Source: Chitinophaga niabensis (GTDB taxonomy: Bacteria > Bacteroidota > Bacteroidia > Chitinophagales > Chitinophagaceae). From it: a stretch of 64,000 nt of DNA. Made by a program: the position numbers and the translations under genes. This document shows, one piece after another, positions 1 to 8,458 of this stretch (the stretch's first letter is position 1; every line of letters starts with the position of its first letter). Under the pieces are notes generated by a model. The model had not been told where the DNA came from, ran no database searches, and saw nothing but the letters and a program-made list of their open reading frames with translations. The DNA is taken from the NCBI RefSeq assembly GCF_900129465.1, contig NZ_FSRA01000001.1, positions 4,156,482 through 4,220,481 on the forward strand. The letters are read 5' to 3'.

Positions 1-209
1 CCCGGCTGGAAGAAAAGTACCGGCCTGATATTGAAAGTATGGAGGGCGCCGCCTTTCATTATTGCTGTTTGATGGAGAACATCCCTTTTTTACAACTCCG
101 CACTATTTCCAATTATGTGGAAGTGCGGGACAAAAGCAAATGGAATATTCCGCTTGCAGTAACCAATCTGAATAATACACTCCTTGCGTTATTGCAGGAG
201 ATAAAATAA
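1..209 (+). CDS. mqnB: Futalosine hydrolase, C-terminal part (partial)
   Basis: Open frame running in from the left edge and stopping with TAA at 207-209; about 68 codons are visible. The segment SMEGAAFHY matches the nucleosidase/phosphorylase fold, where the Glu of MEGA contacts the ribose, and RTISNYVEVRDK is typical of the C-terminus of MqnB. The family splits hypoxanthine (or a related base) off futalosine in the futalosine route to menaquinone. The next gene, eight bases on, is mqnD of the same route, which strengthens the call. The N-terminal two thirds lie outside the window, so specificity for futalosine rather than another nucleoside is inferred from context. Confidence 0.8.
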   Translation, partial: RLEEKYRPDIESMEGAAFHYCCLMENIPFLQLRTISNYVEVRDKSKWNIPLAVTNLNNTLLALLQEIK

Positions 210-217
210 ATTGGATC

Positions 218-1006
218 ATGCGTCTGACATTAGGATTTTCACCCTGCCCGAACGATACCTTCATTTTCGATGCACTGGTGAATCAAAAAATAGGAACGGA
301 AGGATTTAGTTTTGACACGAAGTTGGAGGATGTGGAAACCCTCAACCAATGGGCTTTACAAGGCAAGCTGGATATTACAAAGCTCAGCTTCGCGGCGGGG
401 CTCAAAGTAGCTGATAGATACAAACTGCTGAACAGCGGCAGTGCTCTTGGCCGTGGTTGCGGACCATTGCTGATTGCCAGGAAAGATATTCCCCTTGCAG
501 CAATAAAAGACCTTACCATTGCTATTCCCGGAGAGAACACAACGGCTAATCTTCTCTTCAGTATTGCGTTTCCTGGTGCCTCGCAAAAAAAGATCATGCT
601 GTTCTCTGAAATAGAAAATGCTGTTTTAAACGGGGATGTTGATGCCGGCGTGATCATTCATGAAAACCGTTTTACTTACCAGTTGAAGGGTTTGGTAAAG
701 CTGATAGACCTGGGAGAATTCTGGGAGGCTACAACAGGGCAGCCCATTCCACTGGGTGGTATTTTTATCCGTAAAGACATTCCGGAAGCTGTACAACAGA
801 AGGTGGATGAATTGATCCATACCAGCCTTGAGCATGCTTTCGCCGGATATCCTGCATTATCTTCCTATGTAACGGATCATGCGCAGGAAATGGATGAACA
901 GGTGATGCGGCAGCATATTGACCTTTACGTAAATCAATTCAGTCTTGATCTGGGGGAAGAAGGAAGGATTGCAGTGGAGAAGTTAAAAGAGATGGCGGGG
1001 AAGTGA
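218..1006 (+). CDS. mqnD: 1,4-dihydroxy-6-naphthoate synthase MqnD
   Basis: 262 residues, the normal family length. MqnD converts cyclic dehypoxanthinyl futalosine to 1,4-dihydroxy-6-naphthoate, a late soluble step of menaquinone synthesis in the cytoplasm. The N-terminal GFSPCPNDTF motif (residues 6-15) is diagnostic, the protein has the two-lobe fold of periplasmic binding proteins without a signal peptide, and the conserved His of IHENRFTY (H148) fits the catalytic histidine of the family. The ATG at 218 lies eight bases after the mqnB stop, so the two are probably co-transcribed. Menaquinone made here would serve the complex I encoded at 43.8-57.1 kb. Confidence 0.95.
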   Translation: MRLTLGFSPCPNDTFIFDALVNQKIGTEGFSFDTKLEDVETLNQWALQGKLDITKLSFAAGLKVADRYKLLNSGSALGRGCGPLLIARKDIPLAAIKDLTIAIPGENTTANLLFSIAFPGASQKKIMLFSEIENAVLNGDVDAGVIIHENRFTYQLKGLVKLIDLGEFWEATTGQPIPLGGIFIRKDIPEAVQQKVDELIHTSLEHAFAGYPALSSYVTDHAQEMDEQVMRQHIDLYVNQFSLDLGEEGRIAVEKLKEMAGK

Positions 1007-1044
1007 GATGTTACTCCGCGGGGCATTTTCAGGTGCCGGCAAAT

Positions 1045-2331
1045 TCATTTCTTTAATGCCTTACCATATACTTCCAGTGCGCGTTTGCGTGCTACTTCAT
1101 GTTGTACTATGGGTAAAATATAAGTGAGATCATCTACTTCCGGCACCCATTTGCGAATGTACTGCAGGTCCTTATCAAATTTCTGTGTTTGTAAGGCAGG
1201 ATTGAACACACGAAAATAAGGAGCAGCATCGCAACCACTGCCGGCAGCCCATTGCCAGCCTCCGTTATTGGCAGCCAGATCGTAATCCAATAACTTCTTC
1301 GCAAAATATGCTTCCCCCCAACGCCAGTCTATCAGCAGATGTTTGGTCAGAAAACTGGCTACGATCATCCGCACCCGGTTATGCATATAACCTGTTGCAT
1401 TCAGTTCCCTCATTCCTGCATCTACAATTGGATAGCCGGTTTGCCCATCGCACCAGCGCTGAAATTCCTTTTCATTATTACGCCATGCAATTGCATCATA
1501 TTCTTTCCTGAAAGACTGATGCACCACCTGCGGAAAATGCCATAGGATCATCTGGTAAAAATCGCGCCAGATCAATTCATTCAGAAATACTTCATTCAGC
1601 TTACGTGCCCTCTGTGCTAAAGCCCTGATACTGATGGTACCAAAACGCAGGTGTACGCTCAACCTTGTAGTACCATCCACAGCGGGGAAATCCCTAGTTT
1701 GATCATAATGGCGGATGAGGGCATCCTCTCTATCAGTTCCAGGAAAACTGCTGTCTGTTATTTCAAACCCCATGTCTTTAAGAGCGGGAATAGGCAAGGG
1801 TTGTTGTCTGTAAAAATTATCCTTTGCCGGGTAAGGTTTGAGATAAAAATCATTCAGCTTTGCCTTCCACTTTTTGCTATAGGGTGTAAATACCGTATAT
1901 GGTTCCCCGTTATCTTTCAACACTTCATTCTTTTCAAAGATCACCTGGTCCTTGTATGTATGAAAGGGGATGTTCAGGGTCTTCAATTGCTTTTCTATAG
2001 CAGCATCCCGTTCACGGGCATAAGGTTCGTAATCATGATTGGTGAAAACAGCTTTTACTTTGTAACGTTTGGTCCAGTGTATAAAGGCTTCTTCCGGCGT
2101 ACCATAGAAAACATCCAGTGAGCTGGCGCTTTGTATTAGTTGTTGCTGCAATTGCTCCAGTGTATCGTGGATGAACTGCAATCGCTTATCCGTGCGGTCT
2201 TCCAGATCATTGAGAATGTTCGTGTCAAAAACAAAAACCGGCACAACCGGTATACCGCTGCGTAAGGCATGATATAAAGCTGCCTGGTCAGAAAGCCTGA
2301 GATCGCGGCGGAGCCAGCAAAGTACAACCAT
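1045..2331 (-). CDS. phrB: Deoxyribodipyrimidine photolyase (class I photolyase/cryptochrome family)
   Basis: 428 residues. N-terminal Rossmann-like antenna domain starting LCWLRRDLRLSD, then the helical FAD-binding domain with WRDFYQMILWHFP, GYPIVDAGMREL and the highly conserved stretch around residues 353-375 containing NNGGWQWAAGSGCDAAPYFR. These are the signatures of class I cyclobutane dimer photolyases, which use reduced FAD and blue light to split UV-induced pyrimidine dimers. The Asn and Trp of NNGGWQWAAG match a CPD photolyase rather than a DASH cryptochrome. It converges with mqnD with only 38 bases between and lies two bases downstream of the aminotransferase gene, suggesting one transcript with it. 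Gene name follows usage; the antenna cofactor cannot be told. Confidence 0.93.
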   Translation of the reverse strand: MVVLCWLRRDLRLSDQAALYHALRSGIPVVPVFVFDTNILNDLEDRTDKRLQFIHDTLEQLQQQLIQSASSLDVFYGTPEEAFIHWTKRYKVKAVFTNHDYEPYARERDAAIEKQLKTLNIPFHTYKDQVIFEKNEVLKDNGEPYTVFTPYSKKWKAKLNDFYLKPYPAKDNFYRQQPLPIPALKDMGFEITDSSFPGTDREDALIRHYDQTRDFPAVDGTTRLSVHLRFGTISIRALAQRARKLNEVFLNELIWRDFYQMILWHFPQVVHQSFRKEYDAIAWRNNEKEFQRWCDGQTGYPIVDAGMRELNATGYMHNRVRMIVASFLTKHLLIDWRWGEAYFAKKLLDYDLAANNGGWQWAAGSGCDAAPYFRVFNPALQTQKFDKDLQYIRKWVPEVDDLTYILPIVQHEVARKRALEVYGKALKK

Positions 2332-2333
2332 AA

Positions 2334-3164
2334 TTATAAGATAGATTCATACAACAGTTCATGCAGGATAGCGCCTGTTGCATTGCCATAGCTCACTTTA
2401 CGGAATGTTCCCACCCACCTGATGCCATAAATAGCATTAGTGAGGAAAATTTCTTCCGCATCCTGGAGGTCTGAAATAGTGAGTGGTCTTTCTTCGATCT
2501 TAAAAGGGAGATCGGCCTGCAGTAAGTATTTGCGCATCACGCCGCAAACACAGCCTTCGCTGAGTGGCGGTGTATAGATCTTACCATCCTGTACCGCGAA
2601 GATATTGGCAATGGTAGTATCAGCAGCACGGCCACGGGCATTCAACAACAATACCTCACTCAGCTGCTGTTGTTTGGCATAGAGTGCGCCCATGATGTAG
2701 GGCAGGCAGTTATTGGATTTTATGTTGGACAATTTGTCTCCGGACTTGGTAGCATCCGGATATACGTCCAGCCTTAAGCCGGCGTTGTTCAGTTCAAAGA
2801 TGTGTTTAGGAAGTTCCCAGCACTGGATAATGAAATGAGGCGTATGATCAACGGGGTCGTACAAACCGGTACCGGCGCGCCATACGGTAAGCCTTACGCG
2901 TGCCAGCATACTCACGCCGTTTATGCGGCAGAGTTCCTGTATCAGGCCTGTGAAGTACTCCTTGGAAAAATGCGCAGGAATGTGAAAGTGCAGGATATGC
3001 AAACTCGCTATCAGTCTTTCAAAATGAAGATCTGCTAACAACAGTTGCCCCTGATAGACTTTCATCGTTTCAAAACATCCGTCGCCATAGCGAAAACTGC
3101 GATTATCCACGGTGAGCAATGGCTTGTCACTCGCCACGAATTTTCCGTTATAACACAATTGCAT
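2334..3164 (-). CDS. Class IV aminotransferase (aminodeoxychorismate lyase / branched-chain aminotransferase-like)
   Basis: 276 residues with the fold-type IV PLP enzyme pattern: NGKFV and the FRYGDGCFETMKV segment near the N-terminus, the PLP lysine in NIKSNN (K149), then EVLLLNARGRAADTTIANIF. The length and FRYGDG(C/L)FET motif resemble 4-amino-4-deoxychorismate lyase (PabC, folate synthesis) more than branched-chain aminotransferases, which are usually over 300 residues, but the substrate cannot be fixed from sequence alone. The residue that is normally Glu in the VTE...NIF motif is Asp here (D182). It is followed after two bases by the photolyase gene; folate and photolyase antenna chemistry could be linked, but that is only an inference. 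Confidence 0.8.
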   Translation of the reverse strand: MQLCYNGKFVASDKPLLTVDNRSFRYGDGCFETMKVYQGQLLLADLHFERLIASLHILHFHIPAHFSKEYFTGLIQELCRINGVSMLARVRLTVWRAGTGLYDPVDHTPHFIIQCWELPKHIFELNNAGLRLDVYPDATKSGDKLSNIKSNNCLPYIMGALYAKQQQLSEVLLLNARGRAADTTIANIFAVQDGKIYTPPLSEGCVCGVMRKYLLQADLPFKIEERPLTISDLQDAEEIFLTNAIYGIRWVGTFRKVSYGNATGAILHELLYESIL

Positions 3165-3179
3165 ACTTCTAATTTACGA

Positions 3180-3836
3180 TTATATTACCATTTCAGGAAT
3201 TTCTCCCTCCACTACCAAACGGCCGGCTGTTTTAGCTACAATTTCAGCTACCGGCACCCCCGGAGCCCGTTCCAGCAGCTTAAAGCCACTGGAGGTTACT
3301 TCCAGTACAGCCAGTTCCGTCACGATCTTTTTTACACAATGCACCCCTGTTAATGGCAAGGTACATTTGGGCAGTAGTTTGCTCTCTCCTTTCGGATTGG
3401 TGTGCATCATGGCCACGATGATGTTCTTGGCAGAGGCTACCAGGTCCATGGCGCCTCCCATGCCCTTCACCATTTTCCCGGGGATCTTCCAGTTGGCAAT
3501 ATCCCCGTTGTCAGACACTTCCATGGCCCCCAGCACAGTGAGGTCTACTTTTCCTGCGCGGATCATTCCAAAACTTTCCGCAGAGTCGAAAAAGGCACCG
3601 CCGGGGAGTACCGTTACTGTTTCTTTACCTGCATTGATCAGGTCTGCATCTATATCTTCTTCCAGGGGATAAGGCCCCATGCCCAGCATGCCATTTTCAG
3701 ACTGCAGCATAATGGAGATCCCGGAAGGAACAAAATTGGATACGAGGGTGGGAATACCAATCCCAAGGTTCACATACATGCCATCCCGCAATTCCTGCGC
3801 TATGCGTTTAGCGATACCGTATTTATCGAGCGCCAT
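3180..3836 (-). CDS. scoB: 3-oxoacid CoA-transferase subunit B
   Basis: 218 residues, normal for the beta subunit of succinyl-CoA:3-oxoacid (or acetoacetate) CoA-transferase. It carries the family active-site motif [10 protein letters not shown] with the catalytic Glu at residue 47, which forms the glutamyl-CoA thioester, and the N-terminal GIGIPTLV loop. The subunit A gene is directly upstream with 11 bases between, so they form a heterodimer or heterotetramer. The pair moves CoA between succinate and a 3-oxoacid such as acetoacetate and so links ketone body, butanoate or branched-chain degradation to the TCA cycle. Exact acceptor is not determinable; 3-oxoadipate CoA-transferase is a close alternative. 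Confidence 0.92.
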   Translation of the reverse strand: MALDKYGIAKRIAQELRDGMYVNLGIGIPTLVSNFVPSGISIMLQSENGMLGMGPYPLEEDIDADLINAGKETVTVLPGGAFFDSAESFGMIRAGKVDLTVLGAMEVSDNGDIANWKIPGKMVKGMGGAMDLVASAKNIIVAMMHTNPKGESKLLPKCTLPLTGVHCVKKIVTELAVLEVTSSGFKLLERAPGVPVAEIVAKTAGRLVVEGEIPEMVI

Positions 3837-3847
3837 TGTAATTGATT

Positions 3848-4540
3848 TTAGATCTTCACTGTTTTACGCTCAATGCGCTTTTCATAATTGCTACCCTGGA
3901 AAATGCGGTGTACATAAATTCCCGCAACATGGATCTCGTCTGCATCCAGTTCTCCGGGTTGCACCAGGTGTTCTACTTCCACAATCGTTACCTTACCGGC
4001 TTTTGCCATAGAGGTGCTGAAGTTCCTGGTGGTTTTCCTGAAAACGAGGTTGCCCATGGTGTCTCCCTTCCAGGCTTTCACCAAAGCAAAATCCGCATGC
4101 AGGGCTAATTCCATGAGATAATCCTTTCCATCAAAATTGCGGGTTTCCTTCCCTTCAGCTATTTCCGTTCCATAACCTGCGGGGGTAAAAAAGGCGGGGA
4201 TCCCCATACCTGCCATCTGAATACGGGTGGCCAGTGTTCCCTGGGGAATAAGGTCTACTTCCAGTTCTCCTGATAATAACTGCCTTTCAAATTCTGCGTT
4301 CTCCCCTACGTAGGAAGACATCATCTTTTTGATCTGTCTTGTTTTCAGTAAGAGGCCCAGTCCAAATTCATCCACGCCGGCATTATTGGAGATGCAGGTA
4401 AGTGTGTGAATGCCCTTACGGACCAGGGCAGCAATGCAGTTTTCCGGAATGCCGCACAGGCCAAAGCCCCCGAGCATAAGGGTAGCGCCGTTGGGTATGT
4501 CGGCGATCGCTTCATCGGCGTTAGCAACTACTTTCTTCAT
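3848..4540 (-). CDS. scoA: 3-oxoacid CoA-transferase subunit A
   Basis: 230 residues, the usual length for the alpha subunit. The N-terminal motif [13 protein letters not shown] (about residues 23-35) is the CoA-transferase family I signature, followed by [15 protein letters not shown] and the GGTLATRI-like [20 protein letters not shown] segment typed in shorter blocks here as GTLATRIQ and GIPAFFTP. It pairs with the downstream beta subunit gene. The upstream DUF4296 gene stops 19 bases before this start, so the CoA-transferase genes may be read from the long minus-strand transcript that begins near bamD, although no terminator or promoter decides this. Confidence 0.92.
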   Translation of the reverse strand: MKKVVANADEAIADIPNGATLMLGGFGLCGIPENCIAALVRKGIHTLTCISNNAGVDEFGLGLLLKTRQIKKMMSSYVGENAEFERQLLSGELEVDLIPQGTLATRIQMAGMGIPAFFTPAGYGTEIAEGKETRNFDGKDYLMELALHADFALVKAWKGDTMGNLVFRKTTRNFSTSMAKAGKVTIVEVEHLVQPGELDADEIHVAGIYVHRIFQGSNYEKRIERKTVKI

Positions 4541-4559
4541 GTTTTGGTGTTATAATTAA

Positions 4560-5015
4560 TTAGGGTAAAGTCAGGATCATACTATCCGCACGTGGCCAGT
4601 AGAGGGAATCTCTGCGGGTCCTGCCGGGGATGCCATTTTTCCGCTCCTCTTCTTTTCGTTCCAGCGAATCCACCACTTCACGTTTCCGCTTCACAATCTC
4701 CTGCATCTCTTTATATACTTCTTCCAGTTTATCCGGATGATGTTCATAATACTTATAGCTGTGCTGAAACTCTTCCCGGCTGATGCCATGCAGTTGAAGG
4801 ATCTGCACATAGTAACGTTTTATATTTTCTTCGCGGACGGAATCTGCGATCTTTACGGTATCTATTCCCTGGTCTCTTCCGTATACTTCCGCATAATTCA
4901 TATCCAGCAGGATGTCTCTCATTTTATCCTTTGCCAGCACATCCTTTGGTACACGATCCGCCTGTCCGCAGGCGAACAACAAACTGAGTAAAAATACTCC
5001 GGCCGTCTTACGCAT
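4560..5015 (-). CDS. DUF4296-family lipoprotein
   Basis: 151 residues. The N-terminus MRKTAGVFLLSLLFACGQ has a short hydrophobic stretch ending in a lipobox (LFAC), so Cys16 is expected to be lipidated. The body MRDILLDMNYAEVYGRD and HGISREEFQHSYKYYEHHPD matches the DUF4296 family of Bacteroidota, small helical envelope lipoproteins of unknown role; the C-terminal half is a charged Glu/Lys/Arg helix, probably coiled coil. It starts four bases after the stop of the PorD-like gene, so the two are translated from the same mRNA and may work together at the envelope. No catalytic residues are visible. Confidence 0.8.
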   Translation of the reverse strand: MRKTAGVFLLSLLFACGQADRVPKDVLAKDKMRDILLDMNYAEVYGRDQGIDTVKIADSVREENIKRYYVQILQLHGISREEFQHSYKYYEHHPDKLEEVYKEMQEIVKRKREVVDSLERKEEERKNGIPGRTRRDSLYWPRADSMILTLP

Positions 5016-5019
5016 GAAT

Positions 5020-5934
5020 CTATCTTAATTGTTGATATTTATTAGCATTGGGTATATCCAGTGTGGCCAGGATCTGGCCTGCCCTCACTTTTTCCTGGGG
5101 AGGGGCTTTGGAAAAGATCTTCAGCAGCTCATCGCTCTTTGCATTAAAGAAAACCTGCAGCAGCATGGAGTTCGGCATTTCTTCCTGGATCCCCACGAGC
5201 ATATTCAGGCAGTTCATGACAGCAGCTCTCCCCTTGTTCACATCCTCATACATCTGGTCCAGCCCCTGGCGATGGTACTGGTACATTACATCATGAAAGC
5301 GGCTGAACTTTACATTCAGCAGGTTATCCTGTAACCAGTAACGGTTACGGTTACCCTCAAATGCTTTCCAGCCGGAAATATCTTTTCCGTCCGGGGCATT
5401 GTTTACAATGTTCAGTGCTTTTTTGAAGAAATTGTCGCCACCACGGGGAGAGAAAGAATCGTAATCCATTCCCAGTATGATATAGATATAATATGCAAGA
5501 GAAGCCGTGAGGTTGGATACCAGCGGATCATTGGCCACGATACGCTGTTCATTGAATTCCAGTGGTTGGAATTCAATGTATTTGAACACGATATTGTTAT
5601 CCTGCGTGTTCAGGATGCTGGTAGTATATCCGGCATTAAAAACCGGGCGGGTGGCCTGTATGGTGAGGGAAGCTTTGTAAGTGTTGTTACCCAGCGCCTG
5701 TGTTACGTTCAGCAGGAAATTGCATTCAATACGTTCTGCGGGAGTGAATGCATCATCCGTCCATCGGCGGTTATTGAGGAACTCAGCGAGGGCACTCTGC
5801 AGGGTATTGAAGATCTTCCTATCTGTACCGGTGCTCAATTGCGCAGCCTGTACAGAAACATTGGCCCTCAGTTCCTGGGCACCTGCATGGAAACAGCAGA
5901 ACAGGCAGAGGGAGGATAGCAGGTATTTAAGCAT
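5020..5934 (-). CDS. DUF4835 / PorD-like envelope protein
   Basis: 304 residues with a signal peptide (MLKYLLSSLCLFCCFHAGAQ). The sequence ELRANVSVQAAQLSTGTDRK, FLNNRRWTDDAFTPAERIECN and the motif YYIYIILGMDYDSF are typical of the DUF4835 family, which in Bacteroidota is also named PorD, a protein linked to type IX secretion; its exact role there is not well defined. It overlaps the coaBC reading frame by eight bases, the same neighbour it has in many Bacteroidota genomes. The window also encodes at least one type IX cargo-like protein (37431-40664). Family assignment is from recognised motifs; the secretion role is inferred from the family name. Confidence 0.8.
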   Translation of the reverse strand: MLKYLLSSLCLFCCFHAGAQELRANVSVQAAQLSTGTDRKIFNTLQSALAEFLNNRRWTDDAFTPAERIECNFLLNVTQALGNNTYKASLTIQATRPVFNAGYTTSILNTQDNNIVFKYIEFQPLEFNEQRIVANDPLVSNLTASLAYYIYIILGMDYDSFSPRGGDNFFKKALNIVNNAPDGKDISGWKAFEGNRNRYWLQDNLLNVKFSRFHDVMYQYHRQGLDQMYEDVNKGRAAVMNCLNMLVGIQEEMPNSMLLQVFFNAKSDELLKIFSKAPPQEKVRAGQILATLDIPNANKYQQLR

Positions 5935-7126
5935 GTTGCAAATCGATTATAGCCAATACTATATTTCGGGCCACCTCCTGCTTTGATTGCAGGGGCAGTG
6001 CCTGTTCTTTTCCATTCCGGGATAAGAGCAGTACTTTATTTGTATCGTAATTGAAACCGGCGCCGGCATCGTTCAGGGAATTGAGCACCACCATATCCAG
6101 GTTTTTGTCCTGCAGCTTCTTAAGCGCAAACTCGCGCTCATTGTTAGTTTCGAGGGAAAATCCTATCAATAGCTGGCCATTCTTCTTCTGGCTGCCGAGC
6201 GTTCGGGCAATATCTTTTGTTTTCTCCAGTTCAATATTTAATTCGTCATCCTTCTTCTTCATTTTCTTATCTGCCACGTTTTTGGGTCTGTAATCCGCCA
6301 CTGCAGCGGCCATTACGATAATGTCCGCTTTCGGTGAAAGTTCCATACAGCTGGAAAACATATCCGCTGCCGTTACCACACGGGTAGTAACAACGCCACT
6401 ATGTTGGGTGGAAAGATGGGTAGGCCCTAAAACCAATTGCACATTTGCACCCGCTTCGGCTAATGCTTCTGCAAGTGCTATGCCCATTTTTCCGCTGGAA
6501 TGATTACTGATAAAACGAACGGGGTCCAAAGGTTCCTGGGTGGGGCCTGCAGATACAAGCGCTGTTTTGCCAGCCAGGGGTTTATTCCCTTTTGAGAAGA
6601 AATCATGGAGATACGCAATAATGGCTTCCGGTTCGGCCATTCTGCCCTCCCCGAATAAACCACTGGCCAGTTCCCCTTTTTGAATGGGTATCTGCTGGTG
6701 ACCGTAGGAGAGCAATTTAGCTATATTGGCTTTGGTGGCAGGATGGAACCACATATCCTCATCCATGGCAGGGGCAAATAATACAGGGCAGGTGGCAGAA
6801 AGGTACACTGCCAGCAGCAGGTTATCTGTGATACCATTGGCCATTTTGGCCATGGTATTGGCAGAAGCGGGGGCAATCAACATTACATCCGCCCAGCGGC
6901 CCAGCATTACATGGTTACTCCAGCTGCCGTGCTCACTGATGGTAACCCCTACTTCCTGTTTGGAAAGGGTGGATAAAGTGAGCGGCGTAATAAATTCCGT
7001 AGCAGCGGGGGTCATAAGCACTTTAACCTGTGCGCCTTCTTTTACAAGCAAACGCACCAACAGGGCAGCTTTATAAGCTGCAATGCTGCCGGTAACACCT
7101 AATAGAATTTTTTTCCCTTGTAACAT
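5927..7126 (-). CDS. coaBC: Bifunctional phosphopantothenoylcysteine decarboxylase / phosphopantothenate-cysteine ligase
   Basis: 399 residues from the ATG at 7124-7126; a TTG twelve bases upstream is less likely because it falls in the hairpin tail. It joins cysteine to 4-phosphopantothenate and decarboxylates the product to 4-phosphopantetheine on the way to coenzyme A. The N-terminal flavoprotein half has GVTGSIAAYKA (10-20), the catalytic His of NHVMLG (H72), the PAMDEDMW clamp (119-126) and a GEGRM substrate loop (159-163); the C-terminal ligase half has GPTQEPLDPVRFI and NHSSGKMG. Oddly, the Cys that normally precedes the GRM loop (C158 in E. coli) is Ser here (LASG, S155). It overlaps the PorD-like gene by eight bases. 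Confidence 0.95.
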   Translation of the reverse strand: MLQGKKILLGVTGSIAAYKAALLVRLLVKEGAQVKVLMTPAATEFITPLTLSTLSKQEVGVTISEHGSWSNHVMLGRWADVMLIAPASANTMAKMANGITDNLLLAVYLSATCPVLFAPAMDEDMWFHPATKANIAKLLSYGHQQIPIQKGELASGLFGEGRMAEPEAIIAYLHDFFSKGNKPLAGKTALVSAGPTQEPLDPVRFISNHSSGKMGIALAEALAEAGANVQLVLGPTHLSTQHSGVVTTRVVTAADMFSSCMELSPKADIIVMAAAVADYRPKNVADKKMKKKDDELNIELEKTKDIARTLGSQKKNGQLLIGFSLETNNEREFALKKLQDKNLDMVVLNSLNDAGAGFNYDTNKVLLLSRNGKEQALPLQSKQEVARNIVLAIIDLQHA

Positions 7127-7139
7127 GCAGTAAAACAAA

Positions 7140-7167
7140 AGCGGCAGAATGTATCTATTCTGCCGCT
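7140..7167 (-). terminator. Intrinsic terminator/attenuator between rpoZ and coaBC
   Basis: On the minus strand the sequence forms a perfect 11-bp stem AGCGGCAGAAT / ATTCTGCCGCT with a six-base loop, followed by TTTGTTTT. It lies 35 bases after the rpoZ stop and its U-rich tail runs almost into the coaBC start at 7126. This is a good Rho-independent terminator, yet the genes on either side look like one operon, so it may set the level of coaBC by partial read-through. Confidence 0.75.
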
Positions 7168-7202
7168 ATGAAGTTAATATTTTTCGTGATAACTGATGTG
7201 GA

Positions 7203-7544
7203 TCAGCTATACAGATCGTCGTCGTTCTTACGGAAGTAGATCTTGTTATCCAGGAACTCGTTGGTAGCCTGAATAGCAGAATTAGCCAGTCTTTCGTAGA
7301 AACGGGATATTTCGATCTGCTCTTTGTTCTCATGCACTTCTTCCAGATTATCCGTGTGGCTGGCGAACTCTTCCAGTTTGGAATGCAGTTCTTCCTTTAC
7401 AGTAATATTGATCTGGTTTGCCCTTTTGGCAATAATGGCAATAGATTCATACAGGTTACCAGTCCGGTTTTTGATGTCGGTGGTGTTCCTTGTTTCAACC
7501 ATAGGGTTTATGCTACTGGTTAGACTTCTCTTTATTTTGCTCAT
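7203..7544 (-). CDS. rpoZ: DNA-directed RNA polymerase omega subunit
   Basis: 113 residues if read from the ATG at 7544, which overlaps the end of bamD by 32 bases; an ATG at 7502 would give a 99-residue protein and a ten-base gap to bamD. The core GNLYESIAIIAKRANQIN and the following DNLEEVHENKEQIEISRFYE are the Bacteroidota type of omega, which binds beta-prime and helps RNA polymerase assembly. Relatives have roughly 20-25 residues ahead of the GN(L/V)YE motif, so neither start is excluded. It sits between bamD and coaBC, the standard order in this phylum. Confidence 0.88.
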   Translation of the reverse strand: MSKIKRSLTSSINPMVETRNTTDIKNRTGNLYESIAIIAKRANQINITVKEELHSKLEEFASHTDNLEEVHENKEQIEISRFYERLANSAIQATNEFLDNKIYFRKNDDDLYS

Positions 7545-8346
7545 TTTCCAGCGTTTTAATGTTATTTTTTGCTAAGGTATAATATTTTTCGGCATCGCCC
7601 TTCAATTTGCTTGAGGGGTAACGGTCTGTAAACTCCAGGAACTCGGTTACCACGGTCTCATAACGCTCCATTTGCTTGGAAGGTATGCTTTGCTTGGCAT
7701 ACTGGTAATAGCATTTGATAGCCATGAACTTGTAACCGTCACTTTTCTCGGAATCCGGGTAAGCGCGCATGAGGCTTTTGAATGAAACCCCTGCTGCTTT
7801 GTAATGCCCCAGGTTATAATACAGTTCGGCTGCGTTATAGTCCTTTTGTTCCAGCTTGCGGCGTAATAACTCTATCACCACATTGGCTTCCGCTGCTTTA
7901 GGGGAAGTGGGGTATGAGTTGATGAAGGTCTGCATCGCTGCGATGGCCTTCATGGAGTTGGTTTGATCCAGCGGTACCTTGGGAGACAGCTTATAATAGC
8001 TGTAAGCATGCTGATAATCCACTTCCATCGCTCTTGGGCTGCTGGGCAGGGCCTCCAGGTAGTTCTTGAAATGGAAAGTAGCCTGGGTATAGTCCTTCAG
8101 GTAAAAAGAACAGTAGGCGTACTTATAGTACAGATCTTCAAACTTCTCGGTGCCTTTAAAGATTGGAATCAGTTCCTCATACAGCGTTTGCGCCATCTGG
8201 TACTTCTTCTTGTCGTACATCTTATTAGCGTACGCCAGTTTCTTTTCAAGATCGTTACTTTTTTCGATCCGCCTTAATTCCCTGTTACAGGAGACAGCGC
8301 CAACTAAAAATGCCAAAAGGCCAGTGTATAAGAGAATTTTCCTCAT
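7513..8346 (-). CDS. bamD: Outer membrane protein assembly factor BamD (lipoprotein)
   Basis: 277 residues from the ATG at 8344-8346 (a TTG 15 bases earlier lies against the promoter). Signal peptide MRKILLYTGLLAFLVGAVSC ends in a lipobox, so the mature protein is an outer membrane lipoprotein. The rest is TPR-like helices: KMYDKKKYQMAQTLYEELIP, YYKYAYCSFYLKDYTQATFHF, and repeats ending in YPDSEKSDGYKFMA and YPSSKL. BamD works with BamA to fold beta-barrel proteins into the outer membrane. The order bamD-rpoZ-coaBC-porD is well kept in Bacteroidota. The C-terminal 10 codons overlap the longer rpoZ frame. Confidence 0.9.
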   Translation of the reverse strand: MRKILLYTGLLAFLVGAVSCNRELRRIEKSNDLEKKLAYANKMYDKKKYQMAQTLYEELIPIFKGTEKFEDLYYKYAYCSFYLKDYTQATFHFKNYLEALPSSPRAMEVDYQHAYSYYKLSPKVPLDQTNSMKAIAAMQTFINSYPTSPKAAEANVVIELLRRKLEQKDYNAAELYYNLGHYKAAGVSFKSLMRAYPDSEKSDGYKFMAIKCYYQYAKQSIPSKQMERYETVVTEFLEFTDRYPSSKLKGDAEKYYTLAKNNIKTLENEQNKEKSNQ

Positions 8347-8358
8347 AAAAAAGAATCG

Positions 8359-8366
8359 CAAAGGTA
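8359..8366 (-). promoter_or_regulatory. Probable -7 promoter element of bamD
   Basis: On the minus strand the octamer is TACCTTTG, an exact match to the Bacteroidota -7 consensus TAnnTTTG. It lies 12 bases upstream of the bamD ATG, so the leader would be only a few bases long. No TTTG is found 19 bases further upstream, so the -33 element is weak or missing. Confidence 0.5.
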
Positions 8367-8458
8367 CGAATTAAAAGCAAATATTATTAACAGCGGAGAA
8401 AGAGCAGTTAAAATTTTGCAAAAATGGTGTAAATCAGGGTCTAAGGCCTACAGAATGG

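Noticed and set aside
1651-2121. 156-codon plus-strand frame opposite the photolyase gene
   Set aside because: The photolyase frame has the full family pattern; the other frame is a shadow.
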